Source of the DNA: a virus
Reading direction: 5' to 3' (one strand)
DNA length: 56,903 nucleotides
IMG/VR virus record: IMGVR_UViG_3300022540_000584
Span: 1 to 56,903 of that record
Translations under genes and position numbers: made by a program
Shown here: positions 33,309-40,924 of the stretch, piece after piece
How positions within the stretch are numbered: the first letter of the stretch is position 1
How the letters are laid out: the number at the start of each line of letters is the position of its first letter
Notes under the pieces: model-generated
The model's input: the letters and a program-made list of their open reading frames with translations, nothing else
The model's database searches: none
What the model was told of the DNA's origin: nothing

Positions 33309-33619
33309 CTCTGTCTCTCCTCTCTCTCGTGAGCGTACCACATCAACACGTCCTGCGTGCATTGCGCCACTATCGCCGGCACATCGGGCCACCTCTCAAA
33401 GAATTCTTTCTGCTTGACGGTGAGCCTACCGGCGAGCGTCTTAATCTCCACGGCCAGCCAGAGCCACTCGCCGCCGCCGACGTGGCCGCAGACGAACAGG
33501 TCGAGCACTTTCCCGCCGACGTCGGCCAGGTTGAGGACGTAGAAGCCTAAGCCTTCCAGGTCTTCTACAATCTCCGATTGGTTTGCATCGCGCTTCGTAT
33601 AGCGCGGGCGCCCTACCAT
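33305..33619 (-). CDS. VRR-NUC / PDDEXK-type small nuclease, 104 aa
   Basis: QSEIVEDLEGLGFYVLNLAD, then KVLDLFVCG, LAVEIKTLAGRLTVKQKEFF and FERWPDV, shows the E...D...ExK core and the QKEF-like end of VRR-NUC domains. Such enzymes may act in replication or recombination intermediates. Confidence 0.7.
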   Translation of the reverse strand: MVGRPRYTKRDANQSEIVEDLEGLGFYVLNLADVGGKVLDLFVCGHVGGGEWLWLAVEIKTLAGRLTVKQKEFFERWPDVPAIVAQCTQDVLMWYAHEREERQR

Positions 33620-33631
33620 CTCATCGTCTCC

Positions 33632-33760
33632 TCACTGGCAAATCCAGCACGGCCACTGCCATACGTCGCACAGCAGCACCGGCACGTAGATGCCGATGAT
33701 GAAGGCGATGATAGCGTACAGAATATAGGTCAGTAGCGTTTTGATGCACCGACGTAACAT
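33632..33760 (-). CDS. 42-aa membrane peptide
   Basis: AAGGAG precedes the ATG. It encodes MLRRCIKTLLTYILYAIIAF and IIGIYVPVLL, one long membrane helix with a basic N-terminus and a Trp/Cys-rich C-terminal end (WQWPCWICQ). It belongs to the set of tiny membrane proteins in this arm. Confidence 0.55.
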   Translation of the reverse strand: MLRRCIKTLLTYILYAIIAFIIGIYVPVLLCDVWQWPCWICQ

Positions 33761-33770
33761 TGGTCACTCC

Positions 33771-33806
33771 TTGTTCTTTGCAGGAACTTGTGGTATAATA
33801 GTACCA
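33771..33806 (+). promoter_or_regulatory. Promoter of the LAGLIDADG gene
   Basis: TTGTTC, 17 nt, TATAAT. The -10 lies inside TGTGGTATAATAGTACCA, nearly identical to the palindrome before the HNH gene at 32.3 kb. Confidence 0.65.
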
Positions 33807-33831
33807 TCTCATTATAACGGGAAAAGTCAAA

Positions 33832-34815
33832 ATGTCAAGAGTAGTAAAAAACCTCAAACACGCTAATGTTGAATTAACAGAGTTTCAATACCAAGTTTGT
33901 CTTGGAACCCTCTTGGGCGATTCATCCCTAAGCAGGCCCAAGAATGGCAGGACTTACCATCTAGCATGTTACCATACTGAGCGTCAATCTGACTGGCTCA
34001 AAATCAAGTGGGATTGGCTGCAACCTTTTAGCAGGCCAATCCAAGTGTGCGAATATCTTGATAAGCGCAACGGCAAGACCTATCGAGGAAGCCGCTTTCA
34101 TACGATCTCCGCTCCTTGTTTCAATGAATTGCATCGGCTGATCTATCCTGATATGAAACGAATCACACATGAACTAATGCAGCAGTTTGTGCATCCTGTG
34201 GCGCTAGCCTGTCTTATTTGTGATGACGGCACTTGGGACAAGGCAGGTATAAGCATTGCAAGTAAACAATTTACCATAGGGGGAAATGAAGTCTTGGCTA
34301 CTACCCTTAGTAATAATTTTGACATTCATGTTACTATGATGGCTAATCAAAAGTATCCATTTGTCAGGATTACAGCCCGATCTGTTGAGAGAACATTCAA
34401 TCTGTGCTCAAAGTACATTCCTGATACAATGTTATATAAGTTTGGTGGAGGCAATTACAAATCTTGTCTAGTTGGAAAGATCACCCAAATATGCCCTACC
34501 TGTGGGAAGCCTTTCCAAGTCTATGCCTCACTCGGCCAAATCTATTGCTCACGTCCTTGTGCACAGATCGGAAGACCCAAAGGATATGAAACAAGAACTG
34601 AAACGGATACCTGCCCTGTATGTGGCAAGACCTTTCTGCGTTATACCAAGCGCCAGCGAACTTGCCCTGATTGCTTTAGAAAGCCATCGCCTGATGAAGT
34701 CTGCCAAATTTGCGGTAAACCTGTTAAGGCCCATGGGCGCAAGCATTGCTCTAAGCGTTGTGGTACTATCGCTGGTCATCTTACCCGTGGGCATAAAGTC
34801 ACACTTCCTATCTAG
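33832..34815 (+). CDS. LAGLIDADG homing endonuclease with C-terminal zinc ribbons
   Basis: The first LAGLIDADG-like helix is YQVCLGTLLGDSSLSRPKNG, the second LACLICDDGTWDKAGISIAS; HTERQSDWLKIKWDWL is typical of the family. The C-terminal 110 residues hold several C-X2-C zinc ribbons (ICPTCGKPF, TCPVCGKTF, VCQICGKPV). It is inserted against the local gene direction, AT-richer, with its own promoter. A methylase-like fragment abuts its 3' end. Confidence 0.85.
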   Translation: MSRVVKNLKHANVELTEFQYQVCLGTLLGDSSLSRPKNGRTYHLACYHTERQSDWLKIKWDWLQPFSRPIQVCEYLDKRNGKTYRGSRFHTISAPCFNELHRLIYPDMKRITHELMQQFVHPVALACLICDDGTWDKAGISIASKQFTIGGNEVLATTLSNNFDIHVTMMANQKYPFVRITARSVERTFNLCSKYIPDTMLYKFGGGNYKSCLVGKITQICPTCGKPFQVYASLGQIYCSRPCAQIGRPKGYETRTETDTCPVCGKTFLRYTKRQRTCPDCFRKPSPDEVCQICGKPVKAHGRKHCSKRCGTIAGHLTRGHKVTLPI

Positions 34816-34870
34816 GGCATAGTCGGGAGCCCCAGCCCTCGCGGTACAGTCCTGTCCAGTTATCGATCAT
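34808..34870 (-). pseudogene. 20-codon remnant of a methylase-like gene
   Basis: The ORF MIDNWTGLYREGWGSRLCPR begins like phage DNA methylases that start ..NWTGLYREGWG.. and stops within the 3' end of the LAGLIDADG gene. The rest of such a methylase was not found downstream, suggesting that insertion removed or replaced it. Confidence 0.4.
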
Positions 34871-34871
34871 A

Positions 34872-35084
34872 TTAATTAGCACCTTCGATTTGCTCTCTGA
34901 TTGATCTTGCCATGACCCCTCTAGCGTCGTCATGCGACTGTCGGTTACAGACAGCCGCTATCTCCCTGAGCAGGGACGCCGATAGATATACCGATACCAA
35001 GTCATCATCGCGCAGGCTTTTACGCAAGTGACCGCCCTGCGCCTGGGCGTCGACTCTCCGTAGCAATTCCAGCGGTGTCTTCAT
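34872..35084 (-). CDS. Unknown 70-aa helical protein
   Basis: GAGGAGAC precedes the chosen ATG, which overlaps the preceding stop. It encodes MKTPLELLRRVDAQAQGGHL, then VSVYLSASLLREIAAVCNRQ, and GVMARSIREQIEGAN. The pattern could be a small ribbon-helix-helix-like DNA-binding protein, though weakly. Confidence 0.55.
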   Translation of the reverse strand: MKTPLELLRRVDAQAQGGHLRKSLRDDDLVSVYLSASLLREIAAVCNRQSHDDARGVMARSIREQIEGAN

Positions 35085-35248
35085 TCTTGTCTCCTCTTTG
35101 TCTCTGATGACGGTTTCCATCCCAGCCGCCTGGCCCAGCGCTCCAACTTCTCCCGGGTGATCGTCACGCCCCAGGTGTACCACGGTTCCAGGCGGCGCAT
35201 CCTATTGTTCAGGAAATCTATCATCTCGACGGTATCACTGTAATTCAT
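35081..35248 (-). CDS. Unknown 55-aa basic protein
   Basis: The ATG follows AAAGGAGAGACAG. The sequence MNYSDTVEMIDFLNNRMRRL, then WYTWGVTITREKLERWARRL is helical and basic. It overlaps the next gene by 4 nt. Its leader resembles the segment within the gene upstream. Confidence 0.55.
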   Translation of the reverse strand: MNYSDTVEMIDFLNNRMRRLEPWYTWGVTITREKLERWARRLGWKPSSETKRRQE

Positions 35249-35279
35249 CTGTCTCTCCTTTCATTGCCTGCGCCGGCGG

Positions 35280-35729
35280 CTATGCTTCAATTTTCTCTTG
35301 AAATTCAGAACGTATTCTGGAATATCTATCCCATGCCTTTTTGGTGATCCTGAGCAATTTGTGATTCTTATGTAATCTGCCTGCCTTATCTGCCTGTGCC
35401 GTCAAACCAGTGAGATGCAAAGCCAAGAAAAGAGCATCTACTAATAGACTTATATCGGATTTCAATTTCTCTTGACAATCCCAGGCCATTGTTTCTCCTT
35501 TCATTGCCCGCGCCCCGGCGGCTACAGGCTCAGGGACGCTGCCGGCTATCTTCTTCAGGCCGTCAGGATCGCTGAGCAATGCTGAATCGTCATAAATCAT
35601 GCTGCCGTCGCCGGGCGACAATGGCCTGGCCAGCAACTCTCTCGCGGCTTTCTCGTCCAACAAGCCTTGCTCAAAGACATTCGTCACGGCAGCAAGCCGA
35701 AGTTGCCTGGCAAGTGTCGTTATATTCAT
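35280..35729 (-). CDS. Two-part ORF, possibly two genes fused in frame, 149 aa
   Basis: The N-terminal part (MNITTLARQLRLAAVTNVFE, EKAARELLARPLSPGDGSMI) has its own AAGGAGAG site. In the middle, a leader-like segment is read in frame (PEPVAAGARAMKGET), followed by ATG with AAAGGAGAAACA before it at 35489, which would start a separate 69-aa helical protein. The leader segment matches other leaders nearby. It is either one fused protein or two overlapping products. Confidence 0.55.
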   Translation of the reverse strand: MNITTLARQLRLAAVTNVFEQGLLDEKAARELLARPLSPGDGSMIYDDSALLSDPDGLKKIAGSVPEPVAAGARAMKGETMAWDCQEKLKSDISLLVDALFLALHLTGLTAQADKAGRLHKNHKLLRITKKAWDRYSRIRSEFQEKIEA

Positions 35730-35784
35730 CTCATTCTCTCCTTGCGGCTACAGGCTCAGGGGCGGCGGGGTTCTCACGTCGCCG

Positions 35785-36750
35785 CTAAAACTGCACCGCC
35801 TTAGATAGTTCCAGTTCCGCCAGTTTCAAGTAAGCCGGATGAAAGTACATAGCCCAGGTGCGGCGGCCCCGCTCACCACGCTGTTTTAGCATCCGTATGA
35901 TGAGCAACTGGTCATTGATCGTGTGCATTCCAGGCGTACCGGTGATGCTCAATGTCCCGCCTGCTTCCTCTGTGATGACCGGACGCCACAGGCCAAAGAC
36001 CTTGTCACTCGTCTGCTCAATGCTGCTGGCCCACTGCGCATCGGCCATCCCCGGTATCTTCTCTTGGCGCTTGTCCACGTCACGACTGGCCTGGACTCCC
36101 ACCAGTGCCGGGCAACCGATGCGCAGGGCCAGTTCCTTGACGCGGATCGGGACTTCTGTCACCCGCTGCACGCGGTCTCGAATATTCGGCACAGGTATGA
36201 GTTGCATGTAGTCAAACAGCATCAAGACTGGCTTAATGTGAAAGTCCATCTCCATCGTCTCAATCGCTGATAGCACGGCATCGGGTGTCATTCGCGGGGT
36301 CTTAATCCCAGCCCGCCCTATGCCATGGCCGATGATCCATATTGGCACGCCGGCCCGTTTCAGCGCTTGCCGCTTCACTGTCTCCAGATCCGCACGGCCC
36401 CAGGCTATGTCGGCGATTGAGTGCTTTCCGTCGGCTTGAAAGAACGCTTCCAACTCCTCAGCGCTCTGCTCCCAGGTTACGTATACTACTGCCTCACGTT
36501 CTGAATTGTCAGCCGCCATGATGCGCTTGGCCTGCTCGCGGGCGAAGTAAGCCAAGAGTGAGGTCTTGCCGTGGCCCGGGCGGGCTATGATGCTCACCAG
36601 TTCGCCGGGACGCATCGGGATAACATATTTGTCTATTGTCTGAACGCCGAATTGAATACCCGGATCAGCTTTGATGCGCTCGGCCCAGGCTACATATTCG
36701 GTAGCCAGTTCAGCAGGTGTGTGAATGAGGACGCGAAAGTCCTTCGACAT
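35785..36750 (-). CDS. Replicative DnaB-like helicase (RecA-fold ATPase)
   Basis: Walker A is ARPGHGKTS (residues 56-64) and Walker B VLMLFDYMQLI (Asp180). VYVTWEQSAEELEAFF, VGVQASRDVDKRQEKIPGMA and SIEQTSDKVFGLWRP match DnaB motifs H3/H4. At 321 aa it lacks the N-terminal DnaB collar, so it may depend on the nearby initiator for loading. It unwinds DNA at the fork. Confidence 0.85.
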   Translation of the reverse strand: MSKDFRVLIHTPAELATEYVAWAERIKADPGIQFGVQTIDKYVIPMRPGELVSIIARPGHGKTSLLAYFAREQAKRIMAADNSEREAVVYVTWEQSAEELEAFFQADGKHSIADIAWGRADLETVKRQALKRAGVPIWIIGHGIGRAGIKTPRMTPDAVLSAIETMEMDFHIKPVLMLFDYMQLIPVPNIRDRVQRVTEVPIRVKELALRIGCPALVGVQASRDVDKRQEKIPGMADAQWASSIEQTSDKVFGLWRPVITEEAGGTLSITGTPGMHTINDQLLIIRMLKQRGERGRRTWAMYFHPAYLKLAELELSKAVQF

Positions 36751-37499
36751 TAGGCTCCTACTTTGAGGTGGCGGGGTTTGAGGTTAGCGGCCCATTTTGA
36801 GATGTAGTTAGTTACACCGGTTACTGAGGTTATGCCTTGCTCTAGCGCGGCCTTCAGCGCCTTGTCAAATTCACTGTTCACTGCTTTGGCGGCTCTCTCA
36901 AATTTGTCCATGCATTCCAGCGAGGGAAATCGCTTGGGGCCACGTCTTCCTTTCGCTCTTGCATTTGCTGTCAATCGCGTGAACATCTTTGACGCTGTAG
37001 GTGTCTTTGGTGCAAGAGGGGAATCAGCAGGGGCAGCGGTAGCCGTTGAAACGTCTTTCGTTTCAACCTTTATAGTATTCTCTGCTGTAATCTCTGTAAG
37101 AGTCTTTGTGGATTCGCAAGAACGTTCTTGTGATTTCGCAAGAACCATTTGTGAAATCCACGCTTCCCACTGCTTCTGTAACTCGTTCAGGTTGAGGCGA
37201 TAGTGAACGGTGGGGCTACCTGCGAATTTTCTTATGGTAGTTTGGAGTATCTTTCGGTCTTCTAGTGCCCTGCGGGCCTTCCTCACTGCATAACTGGACA
37301 GACACAACTCATCTGAAAAGTCAGCATCAGTCTTGGCAATCCACTGTCCGGGGATACTAGCCCGTGGCGTCCAGTATAGCAACTGGCCCAGGAGCAACCC
37401 GGCTTCTAGGCTCCCTGTGAATTGCACGAATGACTTACGGATGACTACGGTACTCTTTTGTCCGCTGAGCGCTATGAGGCTTTCAATTAGTTGGTTCAT
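36750..37499 (-). CDS. Replication initiator / helicase-loader-like protein
   Basis: Residues 20-105 read as a winged helix (SLEAGLLLGQLLYWTPRASI, FSDELCLSSYAVRKARRALE, TVHYRLN), the usual start of phage DnaD/initiator proteins. The C-terminus (GVTNYISKWAANLK) may be a loader segment after a low-complexity linker. It lies between the helicase and a nuclease, each overlapping by a few bases. Confidence 0.7.
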   Translation of the reverse strand: MNQLIESLIALSGQKSTVVIRKSFVQFTGSLEAGLLLGQLLYWTPRASIPGQWIAKTDADFSDELCLSSYAVRKARRALEDRKILQTTIRKFAGSPTVHYRLNLNELQKQWEAWISQMVLAKSQERSCESTKTLTEITAENTIKVETKDVSTATAAPADSPLAPKTPTASKMFTRLTANARAKGRRGPKRFPSLECMDKFERAAKAVNSEFDKALKAALEQGITSVTGVTNYISKWAANLKPRHLKVGA

Positions 37500-38125
37500 C
37501 TTGCTCCCTTCTCAAATCGTGCCTGGCGGGCGGCGGTATAGGCTTTTCTTAAATCTTTTGAGCGCCCATTCTTTTTAGTCATTGGCGCTAGAATATCTAT
37601 GCCGTGCTCATCATCAAAAAAGAAGGTAAGGATAGGCGTTTCTCCTTTGCGTGCTGGCTCTAATGCTGGGAACGGCCAAATAACAAAACTGCCGTCTTCT
37701 CTCCTTTGTTGCCATATCCACGGGCGCGGGTCAAGAGATACTTGACCTATAGGCTCTCCGTTTGTTTTATTGACAAGGGGCAAGAATGCACGAGCAAAAG
37801 AGCCCGATTCTAATGTCCAATTTGGAAGATGGTATATCGGTATTTCTACTGAGCCACAAAAGGTAAATAGCGGCTTTTCTGTTCCTAATGCCAAGTACTT
37901 TGCCCATTCCTCTTGTAGTAAATTCTTACGCCCTTTGATTTCAATCCAACACTTTTGCTCTGGTAGCCAGAAGTCAGGTAGATACCAGCCTGCTTCCCCC
38001 AGGTCAAACCCTTCTGGCTCATATTGGTATTCAATCCCCAGGGTATCAAAGAACACCGCCCACCTGGCCTCGAGGCGGCTGCGGAACCGGTAGCCATTGT
38101 AGACTGTCTCAATTGCTTTGATCAC
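37496..38125 (-). CDS. PDDEXK-family nuclease-like protein, 209 aa
   Basis: YRFRSRLEARWAVFFDTLGI, EYQYEPEGFDL, YLPDFWLPEQKCWIEIKG form the E...D...ExK core of a TnsA-like or restriction-type endonuclease family common in phages. It is coupled to the primase gene, so a role in DNA replication or host DNA breakdown is plausible. Confidence 0.75.
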   Translation of the reverse strand: MIKAIETVYNGYRFRSRLEARWAVFFDTLGIEYQYEPEGFDLGEAGWYLPDFWLPEQKCWIEIKGRKNLLQEEWAKYLALGTEKPLFTFCGSVEIPIYHLPNWTLESGSFARAFLPLVNKTNGEPIGQVSLDPRPWIWQQRREDGSFVIWPFPALEPARKGETPILTFFFDDEHGIDILAPMTKKNGRSKDLRKAYTAARQARFEKGAR

Positions 38126-39066
38126 TGCGCTCTCCTTGCCAACCTCAAAAAGTTCTCTATGTCAAAAGACGACGCCCCGTATCTCACGATGGCGTCGTCT
38201 ATCTTAACAGGCATCTCTACTACCTGCCCGCGCCGCCCAAACAGCGCTGCCAGCCTGTAGGCCGATTGCGTAGCGTCCGGGTCTAACACTATGTACACCT
38301 GGCCGATGTGGGTAAACCAATCCAGCCACTCACGCTTGAAAGACTTCTTGCCCGTTATGCCGACGTTTGGGAAGCCAGATTGAGACACTACCAATGACTT
38401 TTTCTCTCCCTCGACTATGAGGATGCGCTTGTCGGCCTGGTCGAGCAGATCAACGTTGAACAGTGATAACCCCAGTCCGGCCCGGTGCGGGCGATACTTG
38501 CCCGTGCCGTTCGGCGCAATGAGGCGGTGGCGAATGTTCTCTAGTTTGCCACGGTTGATGATGGGGATAGTGTACGAGGGACTTTCGCGGTAGATGGGGC
38601 AACTGGTGCAATATCCGAGCATGTAGTGGTCAATTGTCTCTGTGGTCATTCCCTCTATCCACCAGTATTCGAATGCCCGCTCATCAAGCGCCTCATGATA
38701 GGTGAAATGGTCTTTGCACTTGTGCATCTGTTCTAGCGCCGTGAGGCGGCGCTCCATTTCTGCCTGTTGCCGCGCTTGCCGTCGCTGCTCGGCCTCAATA
38801 CGGAATATGCGTTTTTGTTCTGGCGTGAGGGGGTCTTGTTTCTCCAGTGTGTCGAGGAAGCCCTGTGCGGCGCACTGCCGACACCAATAACGCGGGGAAT
38901 TATCGAGGAAGATTCGGAATCTATTTGACTTCTCACCTTTGCCAGAATCGCCGCAGAATGGACATCCATTTAGGCTGTAGTACTCGTCTCGACTTGCGCG
39001 CTTGAGGCTTATGCCCCAGTGTCGTTCGGCTAGTCCTACGGGGTCAATAACTGTGTGCATCTGCAT
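38122..39066 (-). CDS. DNA primase (zinc-binding plus TOPRIM), 314 aa
   Basis: GGAGG precedes the chosen ATG (MQMHTVIDPVG). The zinc site is CPFCGDSGKGE with WCRQC (Cys35, 38, 62, 65). The TOPRIM domain has ILIVEGEKKSLVVSQSG (Glu219) and VYIVLDPDA (Asp262, Asp264). The DnaG-type polymerase core between them is short, so it may act as a reduced primase or primase-helicase partner. It is the first gene after a strong promoter and a long structured leader. Confidence 0.85.
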   Translation of the reverse strand: MQMHTVIDPVGLAERHWGISLKRASRDEYYSLNGCPFCGDSGKGEKSNRFRIFLDNSPRYWCRQCAAQGFLDTLEKQDPLTPEQKRIFRIEAEQRRQARQQAEMERRLTALEQMHKCKDHFTYHEALDERAFEYWWIEGMTTETIDHYMLGYCTSCPIYRESPSYTIPIINRGKLENIRHRLIAPNGTGKYRPHRAGLGLSLFNVDLLDQADKRILIVEGEKKSLVVSQSGFPNVGITGKKSFKREWLDWFTHIGQVYIVLDPDATQSAYRLAALFGRRGQVVEMPVKIDDAIVRYGASSFDIENFLRLARRAQ

Positions 39067-39226
39067 TATACCTCCAAAGCAAAAGACCACCGCTTTGTGT
39101 GAGCCGGTTCCCAGGTCGGCCAGGCGAGCAGATGCGGACACCATGCACGACACTCCGACCCACACAAAGTTGTGGTCTTGCATCTGCTCGTTATTGCGCC
39201 TTGGGACAGACGACTGTTTGTTAATC
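39067..39226 (-). ncRNA. Structured 5' leader of the primase operon with interleaved inverted repeats
   Basis: Plus-strand segments: 39083-39101 pairs with 39161-39179 (AAGACCAC + CTTTGTGTG, 17 of 19 positions), and 39125-39135 pairs with 39180-39190 (CGAGCAGATGC, 11 bp). Their order is A-B-A'-B', so both helices together form an H-type pseudoknot. The last paired base is 7 nt before the Shine-Dalgarno. The role is inferred: translation control of the primase. Confidence 0.7.
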
Positions 39227-39232
39227 ATCTAT

Positions 39233-39260
39233 ATTATATACCTTTTGCAGAATTTGTCAA
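39233..39260 (-). promoter_or_regulatory. Promoter of the primase-helicase operon
   Basis: Reading leftward: TTGACA, 16 nt, TATAAT. The -35 is part of ATTTGTCAAAT, an 11-bp palindrome that also occurs at 41034-41044 and resembles the operator arms near 54.2 kb. The stop of the next upstream gene lies only 3 nt before it. Confidence 0.8.
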
Positions 39261-39263
39261 ATC

Positions 39264-39680
39264 CTATCTCTTCACCAACGGCAAAAATAGATAACCAAGA
39301 ACAGCCCGATAGTCCTGGCTCCAATATATCACGACGGCTTCCGGTTGGCAAGTCCAGTTGATGCAGGCTTCCATTCCCGGCTCCGGGTCCTCATCATAGA
39401 AGTTGGACCATGGCAGGGCGTAGAGGCCAGGCGGGAACCTCTCGCGGACGACCCAATTCTGCTCATGTCCGTTCCAGGGGCAGCAGGAAGCGCGAGCGTA
39501 ATTGATGTCTACTGAATATGAAGTGGCCTGGGAAGTCGACCACAACTCCAGGGTTAATTCATCGGGCGTCGCCCGCCTGATCGCTATGCCGCACCAGTGA
39601 TAGGCCGGTCTGGCGCTGACGGTGACGACGCTCGACAGAAGCAAGATGACGGCAACCGTTGGTTTAACATGAGACTTCAT
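39264..39680 (-). CDS. Exported protein with C-terminal LFLPLVKR, 138 aa
   Basis: A Sec signal peptide (KPTVAVILLLSSVVTVSARP) precedes a small Cys-rich beta domain (YHWCGIAIRRATPDELTLEL, RASCCPWNGHEQNW, ACINWTCQPE). It ends with GYLFLPLVKR, resembling C-termini of exported proteins in Chloroflexota. It may act at the host surface. Confidence 0.6.
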   Translation of the reverse strand: MKSHVKPTVAVILLLSSVVTVSARPAYHWCGIAIRRATPDELTLELWSTSQATSYSVDINYARASCCPWNGHEQNWVVRERFPPGLYALPWSNFYDEDPEPGMEACINWTCQPEAVVIYWSQDYRAVLGYLFLPLVKR

Positions 39681-39698
39681 TATCCCTCTCCCGATTTA

Positions 39699-39917
39699 TC
39701 AAGGCGTCGCCTCTTTGCACTCCGGGCAACAGCCCAACACGACGCCGTCGTCATCGGCCTCGACGTCCCTGGCCCTGCCCGGGACGTCCCACCCCTCGCG
39801 CGTCAAGGCGTCAAAGAATTCTTGCTGGTAGTCGTAGGTGTCCAGCCCGTGGTCAAAAACGGACATGCTTTTGCCGCATTCCAGACACACAATGCAAACG
39901 ATAGGCCACAGGCTCAT
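39699..39917 (-). CDS. Small zinc-knuckle protein, 72 aa
   Basis: Two C-X2-C pairs (IVCLECGKS and GCCPECKEA) flank an acidic region. The start at ATG overlaps the preceding stop (TGATG). It is probably a zinc-bound single-domain protein; the function is unknown. Confidence 0.6.
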   Translation of the reverse strand: MSLWPIVCIVCLECGKSMSVFDHGLDTYDYQQEFFDALTREGWDVPGRARDVEADDDGVVLGCCPECKEATP

Positions 39918-40246
39918 CAAGGCCCCGCCATCATCAACTCAATTATCACCGCGTTCTGCTGCGCGACAGCCTGCAGCAAGAGTATCTGGTACTCAGCGGC
40001 AATCAACTGTTGCTCGGCGATGCGCTCAATGCCAGGGGCGTAAGCGTCAGTGTGGTAACTGTCGGCGGCGCCGGCGACTATCCACTGTTGCCGGTCGAGC
40101 AACGCCTGTACCTGCCCCGCGTGCTCCTCGATGCGTGCCGCTTGCGCCCGGCGGTCTTGCAGCACTGACGTGGCGAAATAGACGTTGTTGACTAGTAAGG
40201 CCATCAGGGTGATGAGTAAATACGCGAAATCGCCTTTGCCTTTCAT
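39917..40246 (-). CDS. Membrane-anchored coiled-coil protein, 109 aa
   Basis: AGGAGG precedes the chosen ATG. One membrane helix (FAYLLITLMALLVNNVYFAT) is followed by a Gln/Ala-rich coiled coil (AARIEEHAGQVQALLDRQQW, AEQQLIAAEYQILLLQAVAQ). This form suits membrane-interaction or partitioning proteins; the function is unknown. Confidence 0.6.
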   Translation of the reverse strand: MKGKGDFAYLLITLMALLVNNVYFATSVLQDRRAQAARIEEHAGQVQALLDRQQWIVAGAADSYHTDAYAPGIERIAEQQLIAAEYQILLLQAVAQQNAVIIELMMAGP

Positions 40247-40266
40247 TGTCCTTTCCTCCTGTCGTT

Positions 40267-40626
40267 CTATGGTTGATTTGTCAACTTGCCCATTCTCAAT
40301 ACTTTCAGCAAATGTCGCCTGCGCCTGGCTTTCGTCTTGTCCCGCTCGTATACCCCCGGCCCGACAATTACAGTTGCCAGCCACGGCGTTGCGTTGCGTG
40401 AGATATAGAAATACCACGGCCATTTCCGGCCATAGAATTTAATCGTGGGATGAAAACAGAGCCACTCCCGCCGCGTCCTGATATTCAATGCGATGTGCAT
40501 GGCATTGAATCCGTATATGATAACTGGCCCGACTCGAATATATCCCCCGAGATGAGATTCGAGCCAATTCTCAACATGCCTTCGTGTTTTGCCAATATCA
40601 AACTGTTCTTGTGTTGCCGTTCCCAT
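40267..40626 (-). CDS. Unknown 119-aa basic protein
   Basis: The helical start (DIGKTRRHVENWLESHLGGY) and central beta part (VIIYGFNAMHIALNIRTRRE, YFYISRNATPWLATVIVGPG) lead into a strongly basic end (KARRRRHLLKVLRMGK). It may bind nucleic acid. No family is recognised. Confidence 0.55.
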   Translation of the reverse strand: MGTATQEQFDIGKTRRHVENWLESHLGGYIRVGPVIIYGFNAMHIALNIRTRREWLCFHPTIKFYGRKWPWYFYISRNATPWLATVIVGPGVYERDKTKARRRRHLLKVLRMGKLTNQP

Positions 40627-40733
40627 GTGATATTCCCCTTCTCGCTGCCCGCCTCAATGCGTCAAAGACGGGCGGTAGGTCCCCATCATTAAGCTGCACT
40701 TGCTAAAACTTCGCGTACCTCATTTAGTGTCAT
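40598..40733 (-). pseudogene. Small gene broken by a +1 frameshift
   Basis: After AAGGAGG, the frame encodes MTLNEVREVLASAA and stops. In the +1 frame the reading continues LNDGDLPPVFDALRRAARRG, as one natural helical sequence, to 40598. Skipping one base near 40692 restores a 44-residue protein. It is an indel, a sequencing error or programmed frameshifting. Confidence 0.45.
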
Positions 40734-40915
40734 CTGTCCTTTCCTCCTTGATTTATCACTTCACTACATCCTGCGATCAATTCATCCAGCATCTTTCCCA
40801 GCGCCGCTCGGTATTCCCGTTCTTTCGCCGCCGCCGCGCGCCTGGCCTCGATCGCCACTTGCCACAGGCGCTCGGCTTCTATGCGCAGAGCCTTGACTGT
40901 TTGTCGATCTGCCAT
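40730..40915 (-). CDS. Small coiled-coil protein, 61 aa
   Basis: AAAGGAGAG precedes the ATG. It is entirely helical (VKALRIEAERLWQVAIEARR, ALGKMLDELIAGCSEVINQG). It overlaps the start of the next gene by 4 nt. The function is unknown. Confidence 0.6.
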   Translation of the reverse strand: MADRQTVKALRIEAERLWQVAIEARRAAAAKEREYRAALGKMLDELIAGCSEVINQGGKDR

Positions 40916-40924
40916 GCCTCTCCT

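Noticed and set aside
33621-33857. 78-codon minus-strand frame before the LAGLIDADG gene
   Set aside because: It is out of frame with the 42-aa membrane peptide, which has a better ribosome site and a clear membrane helix.
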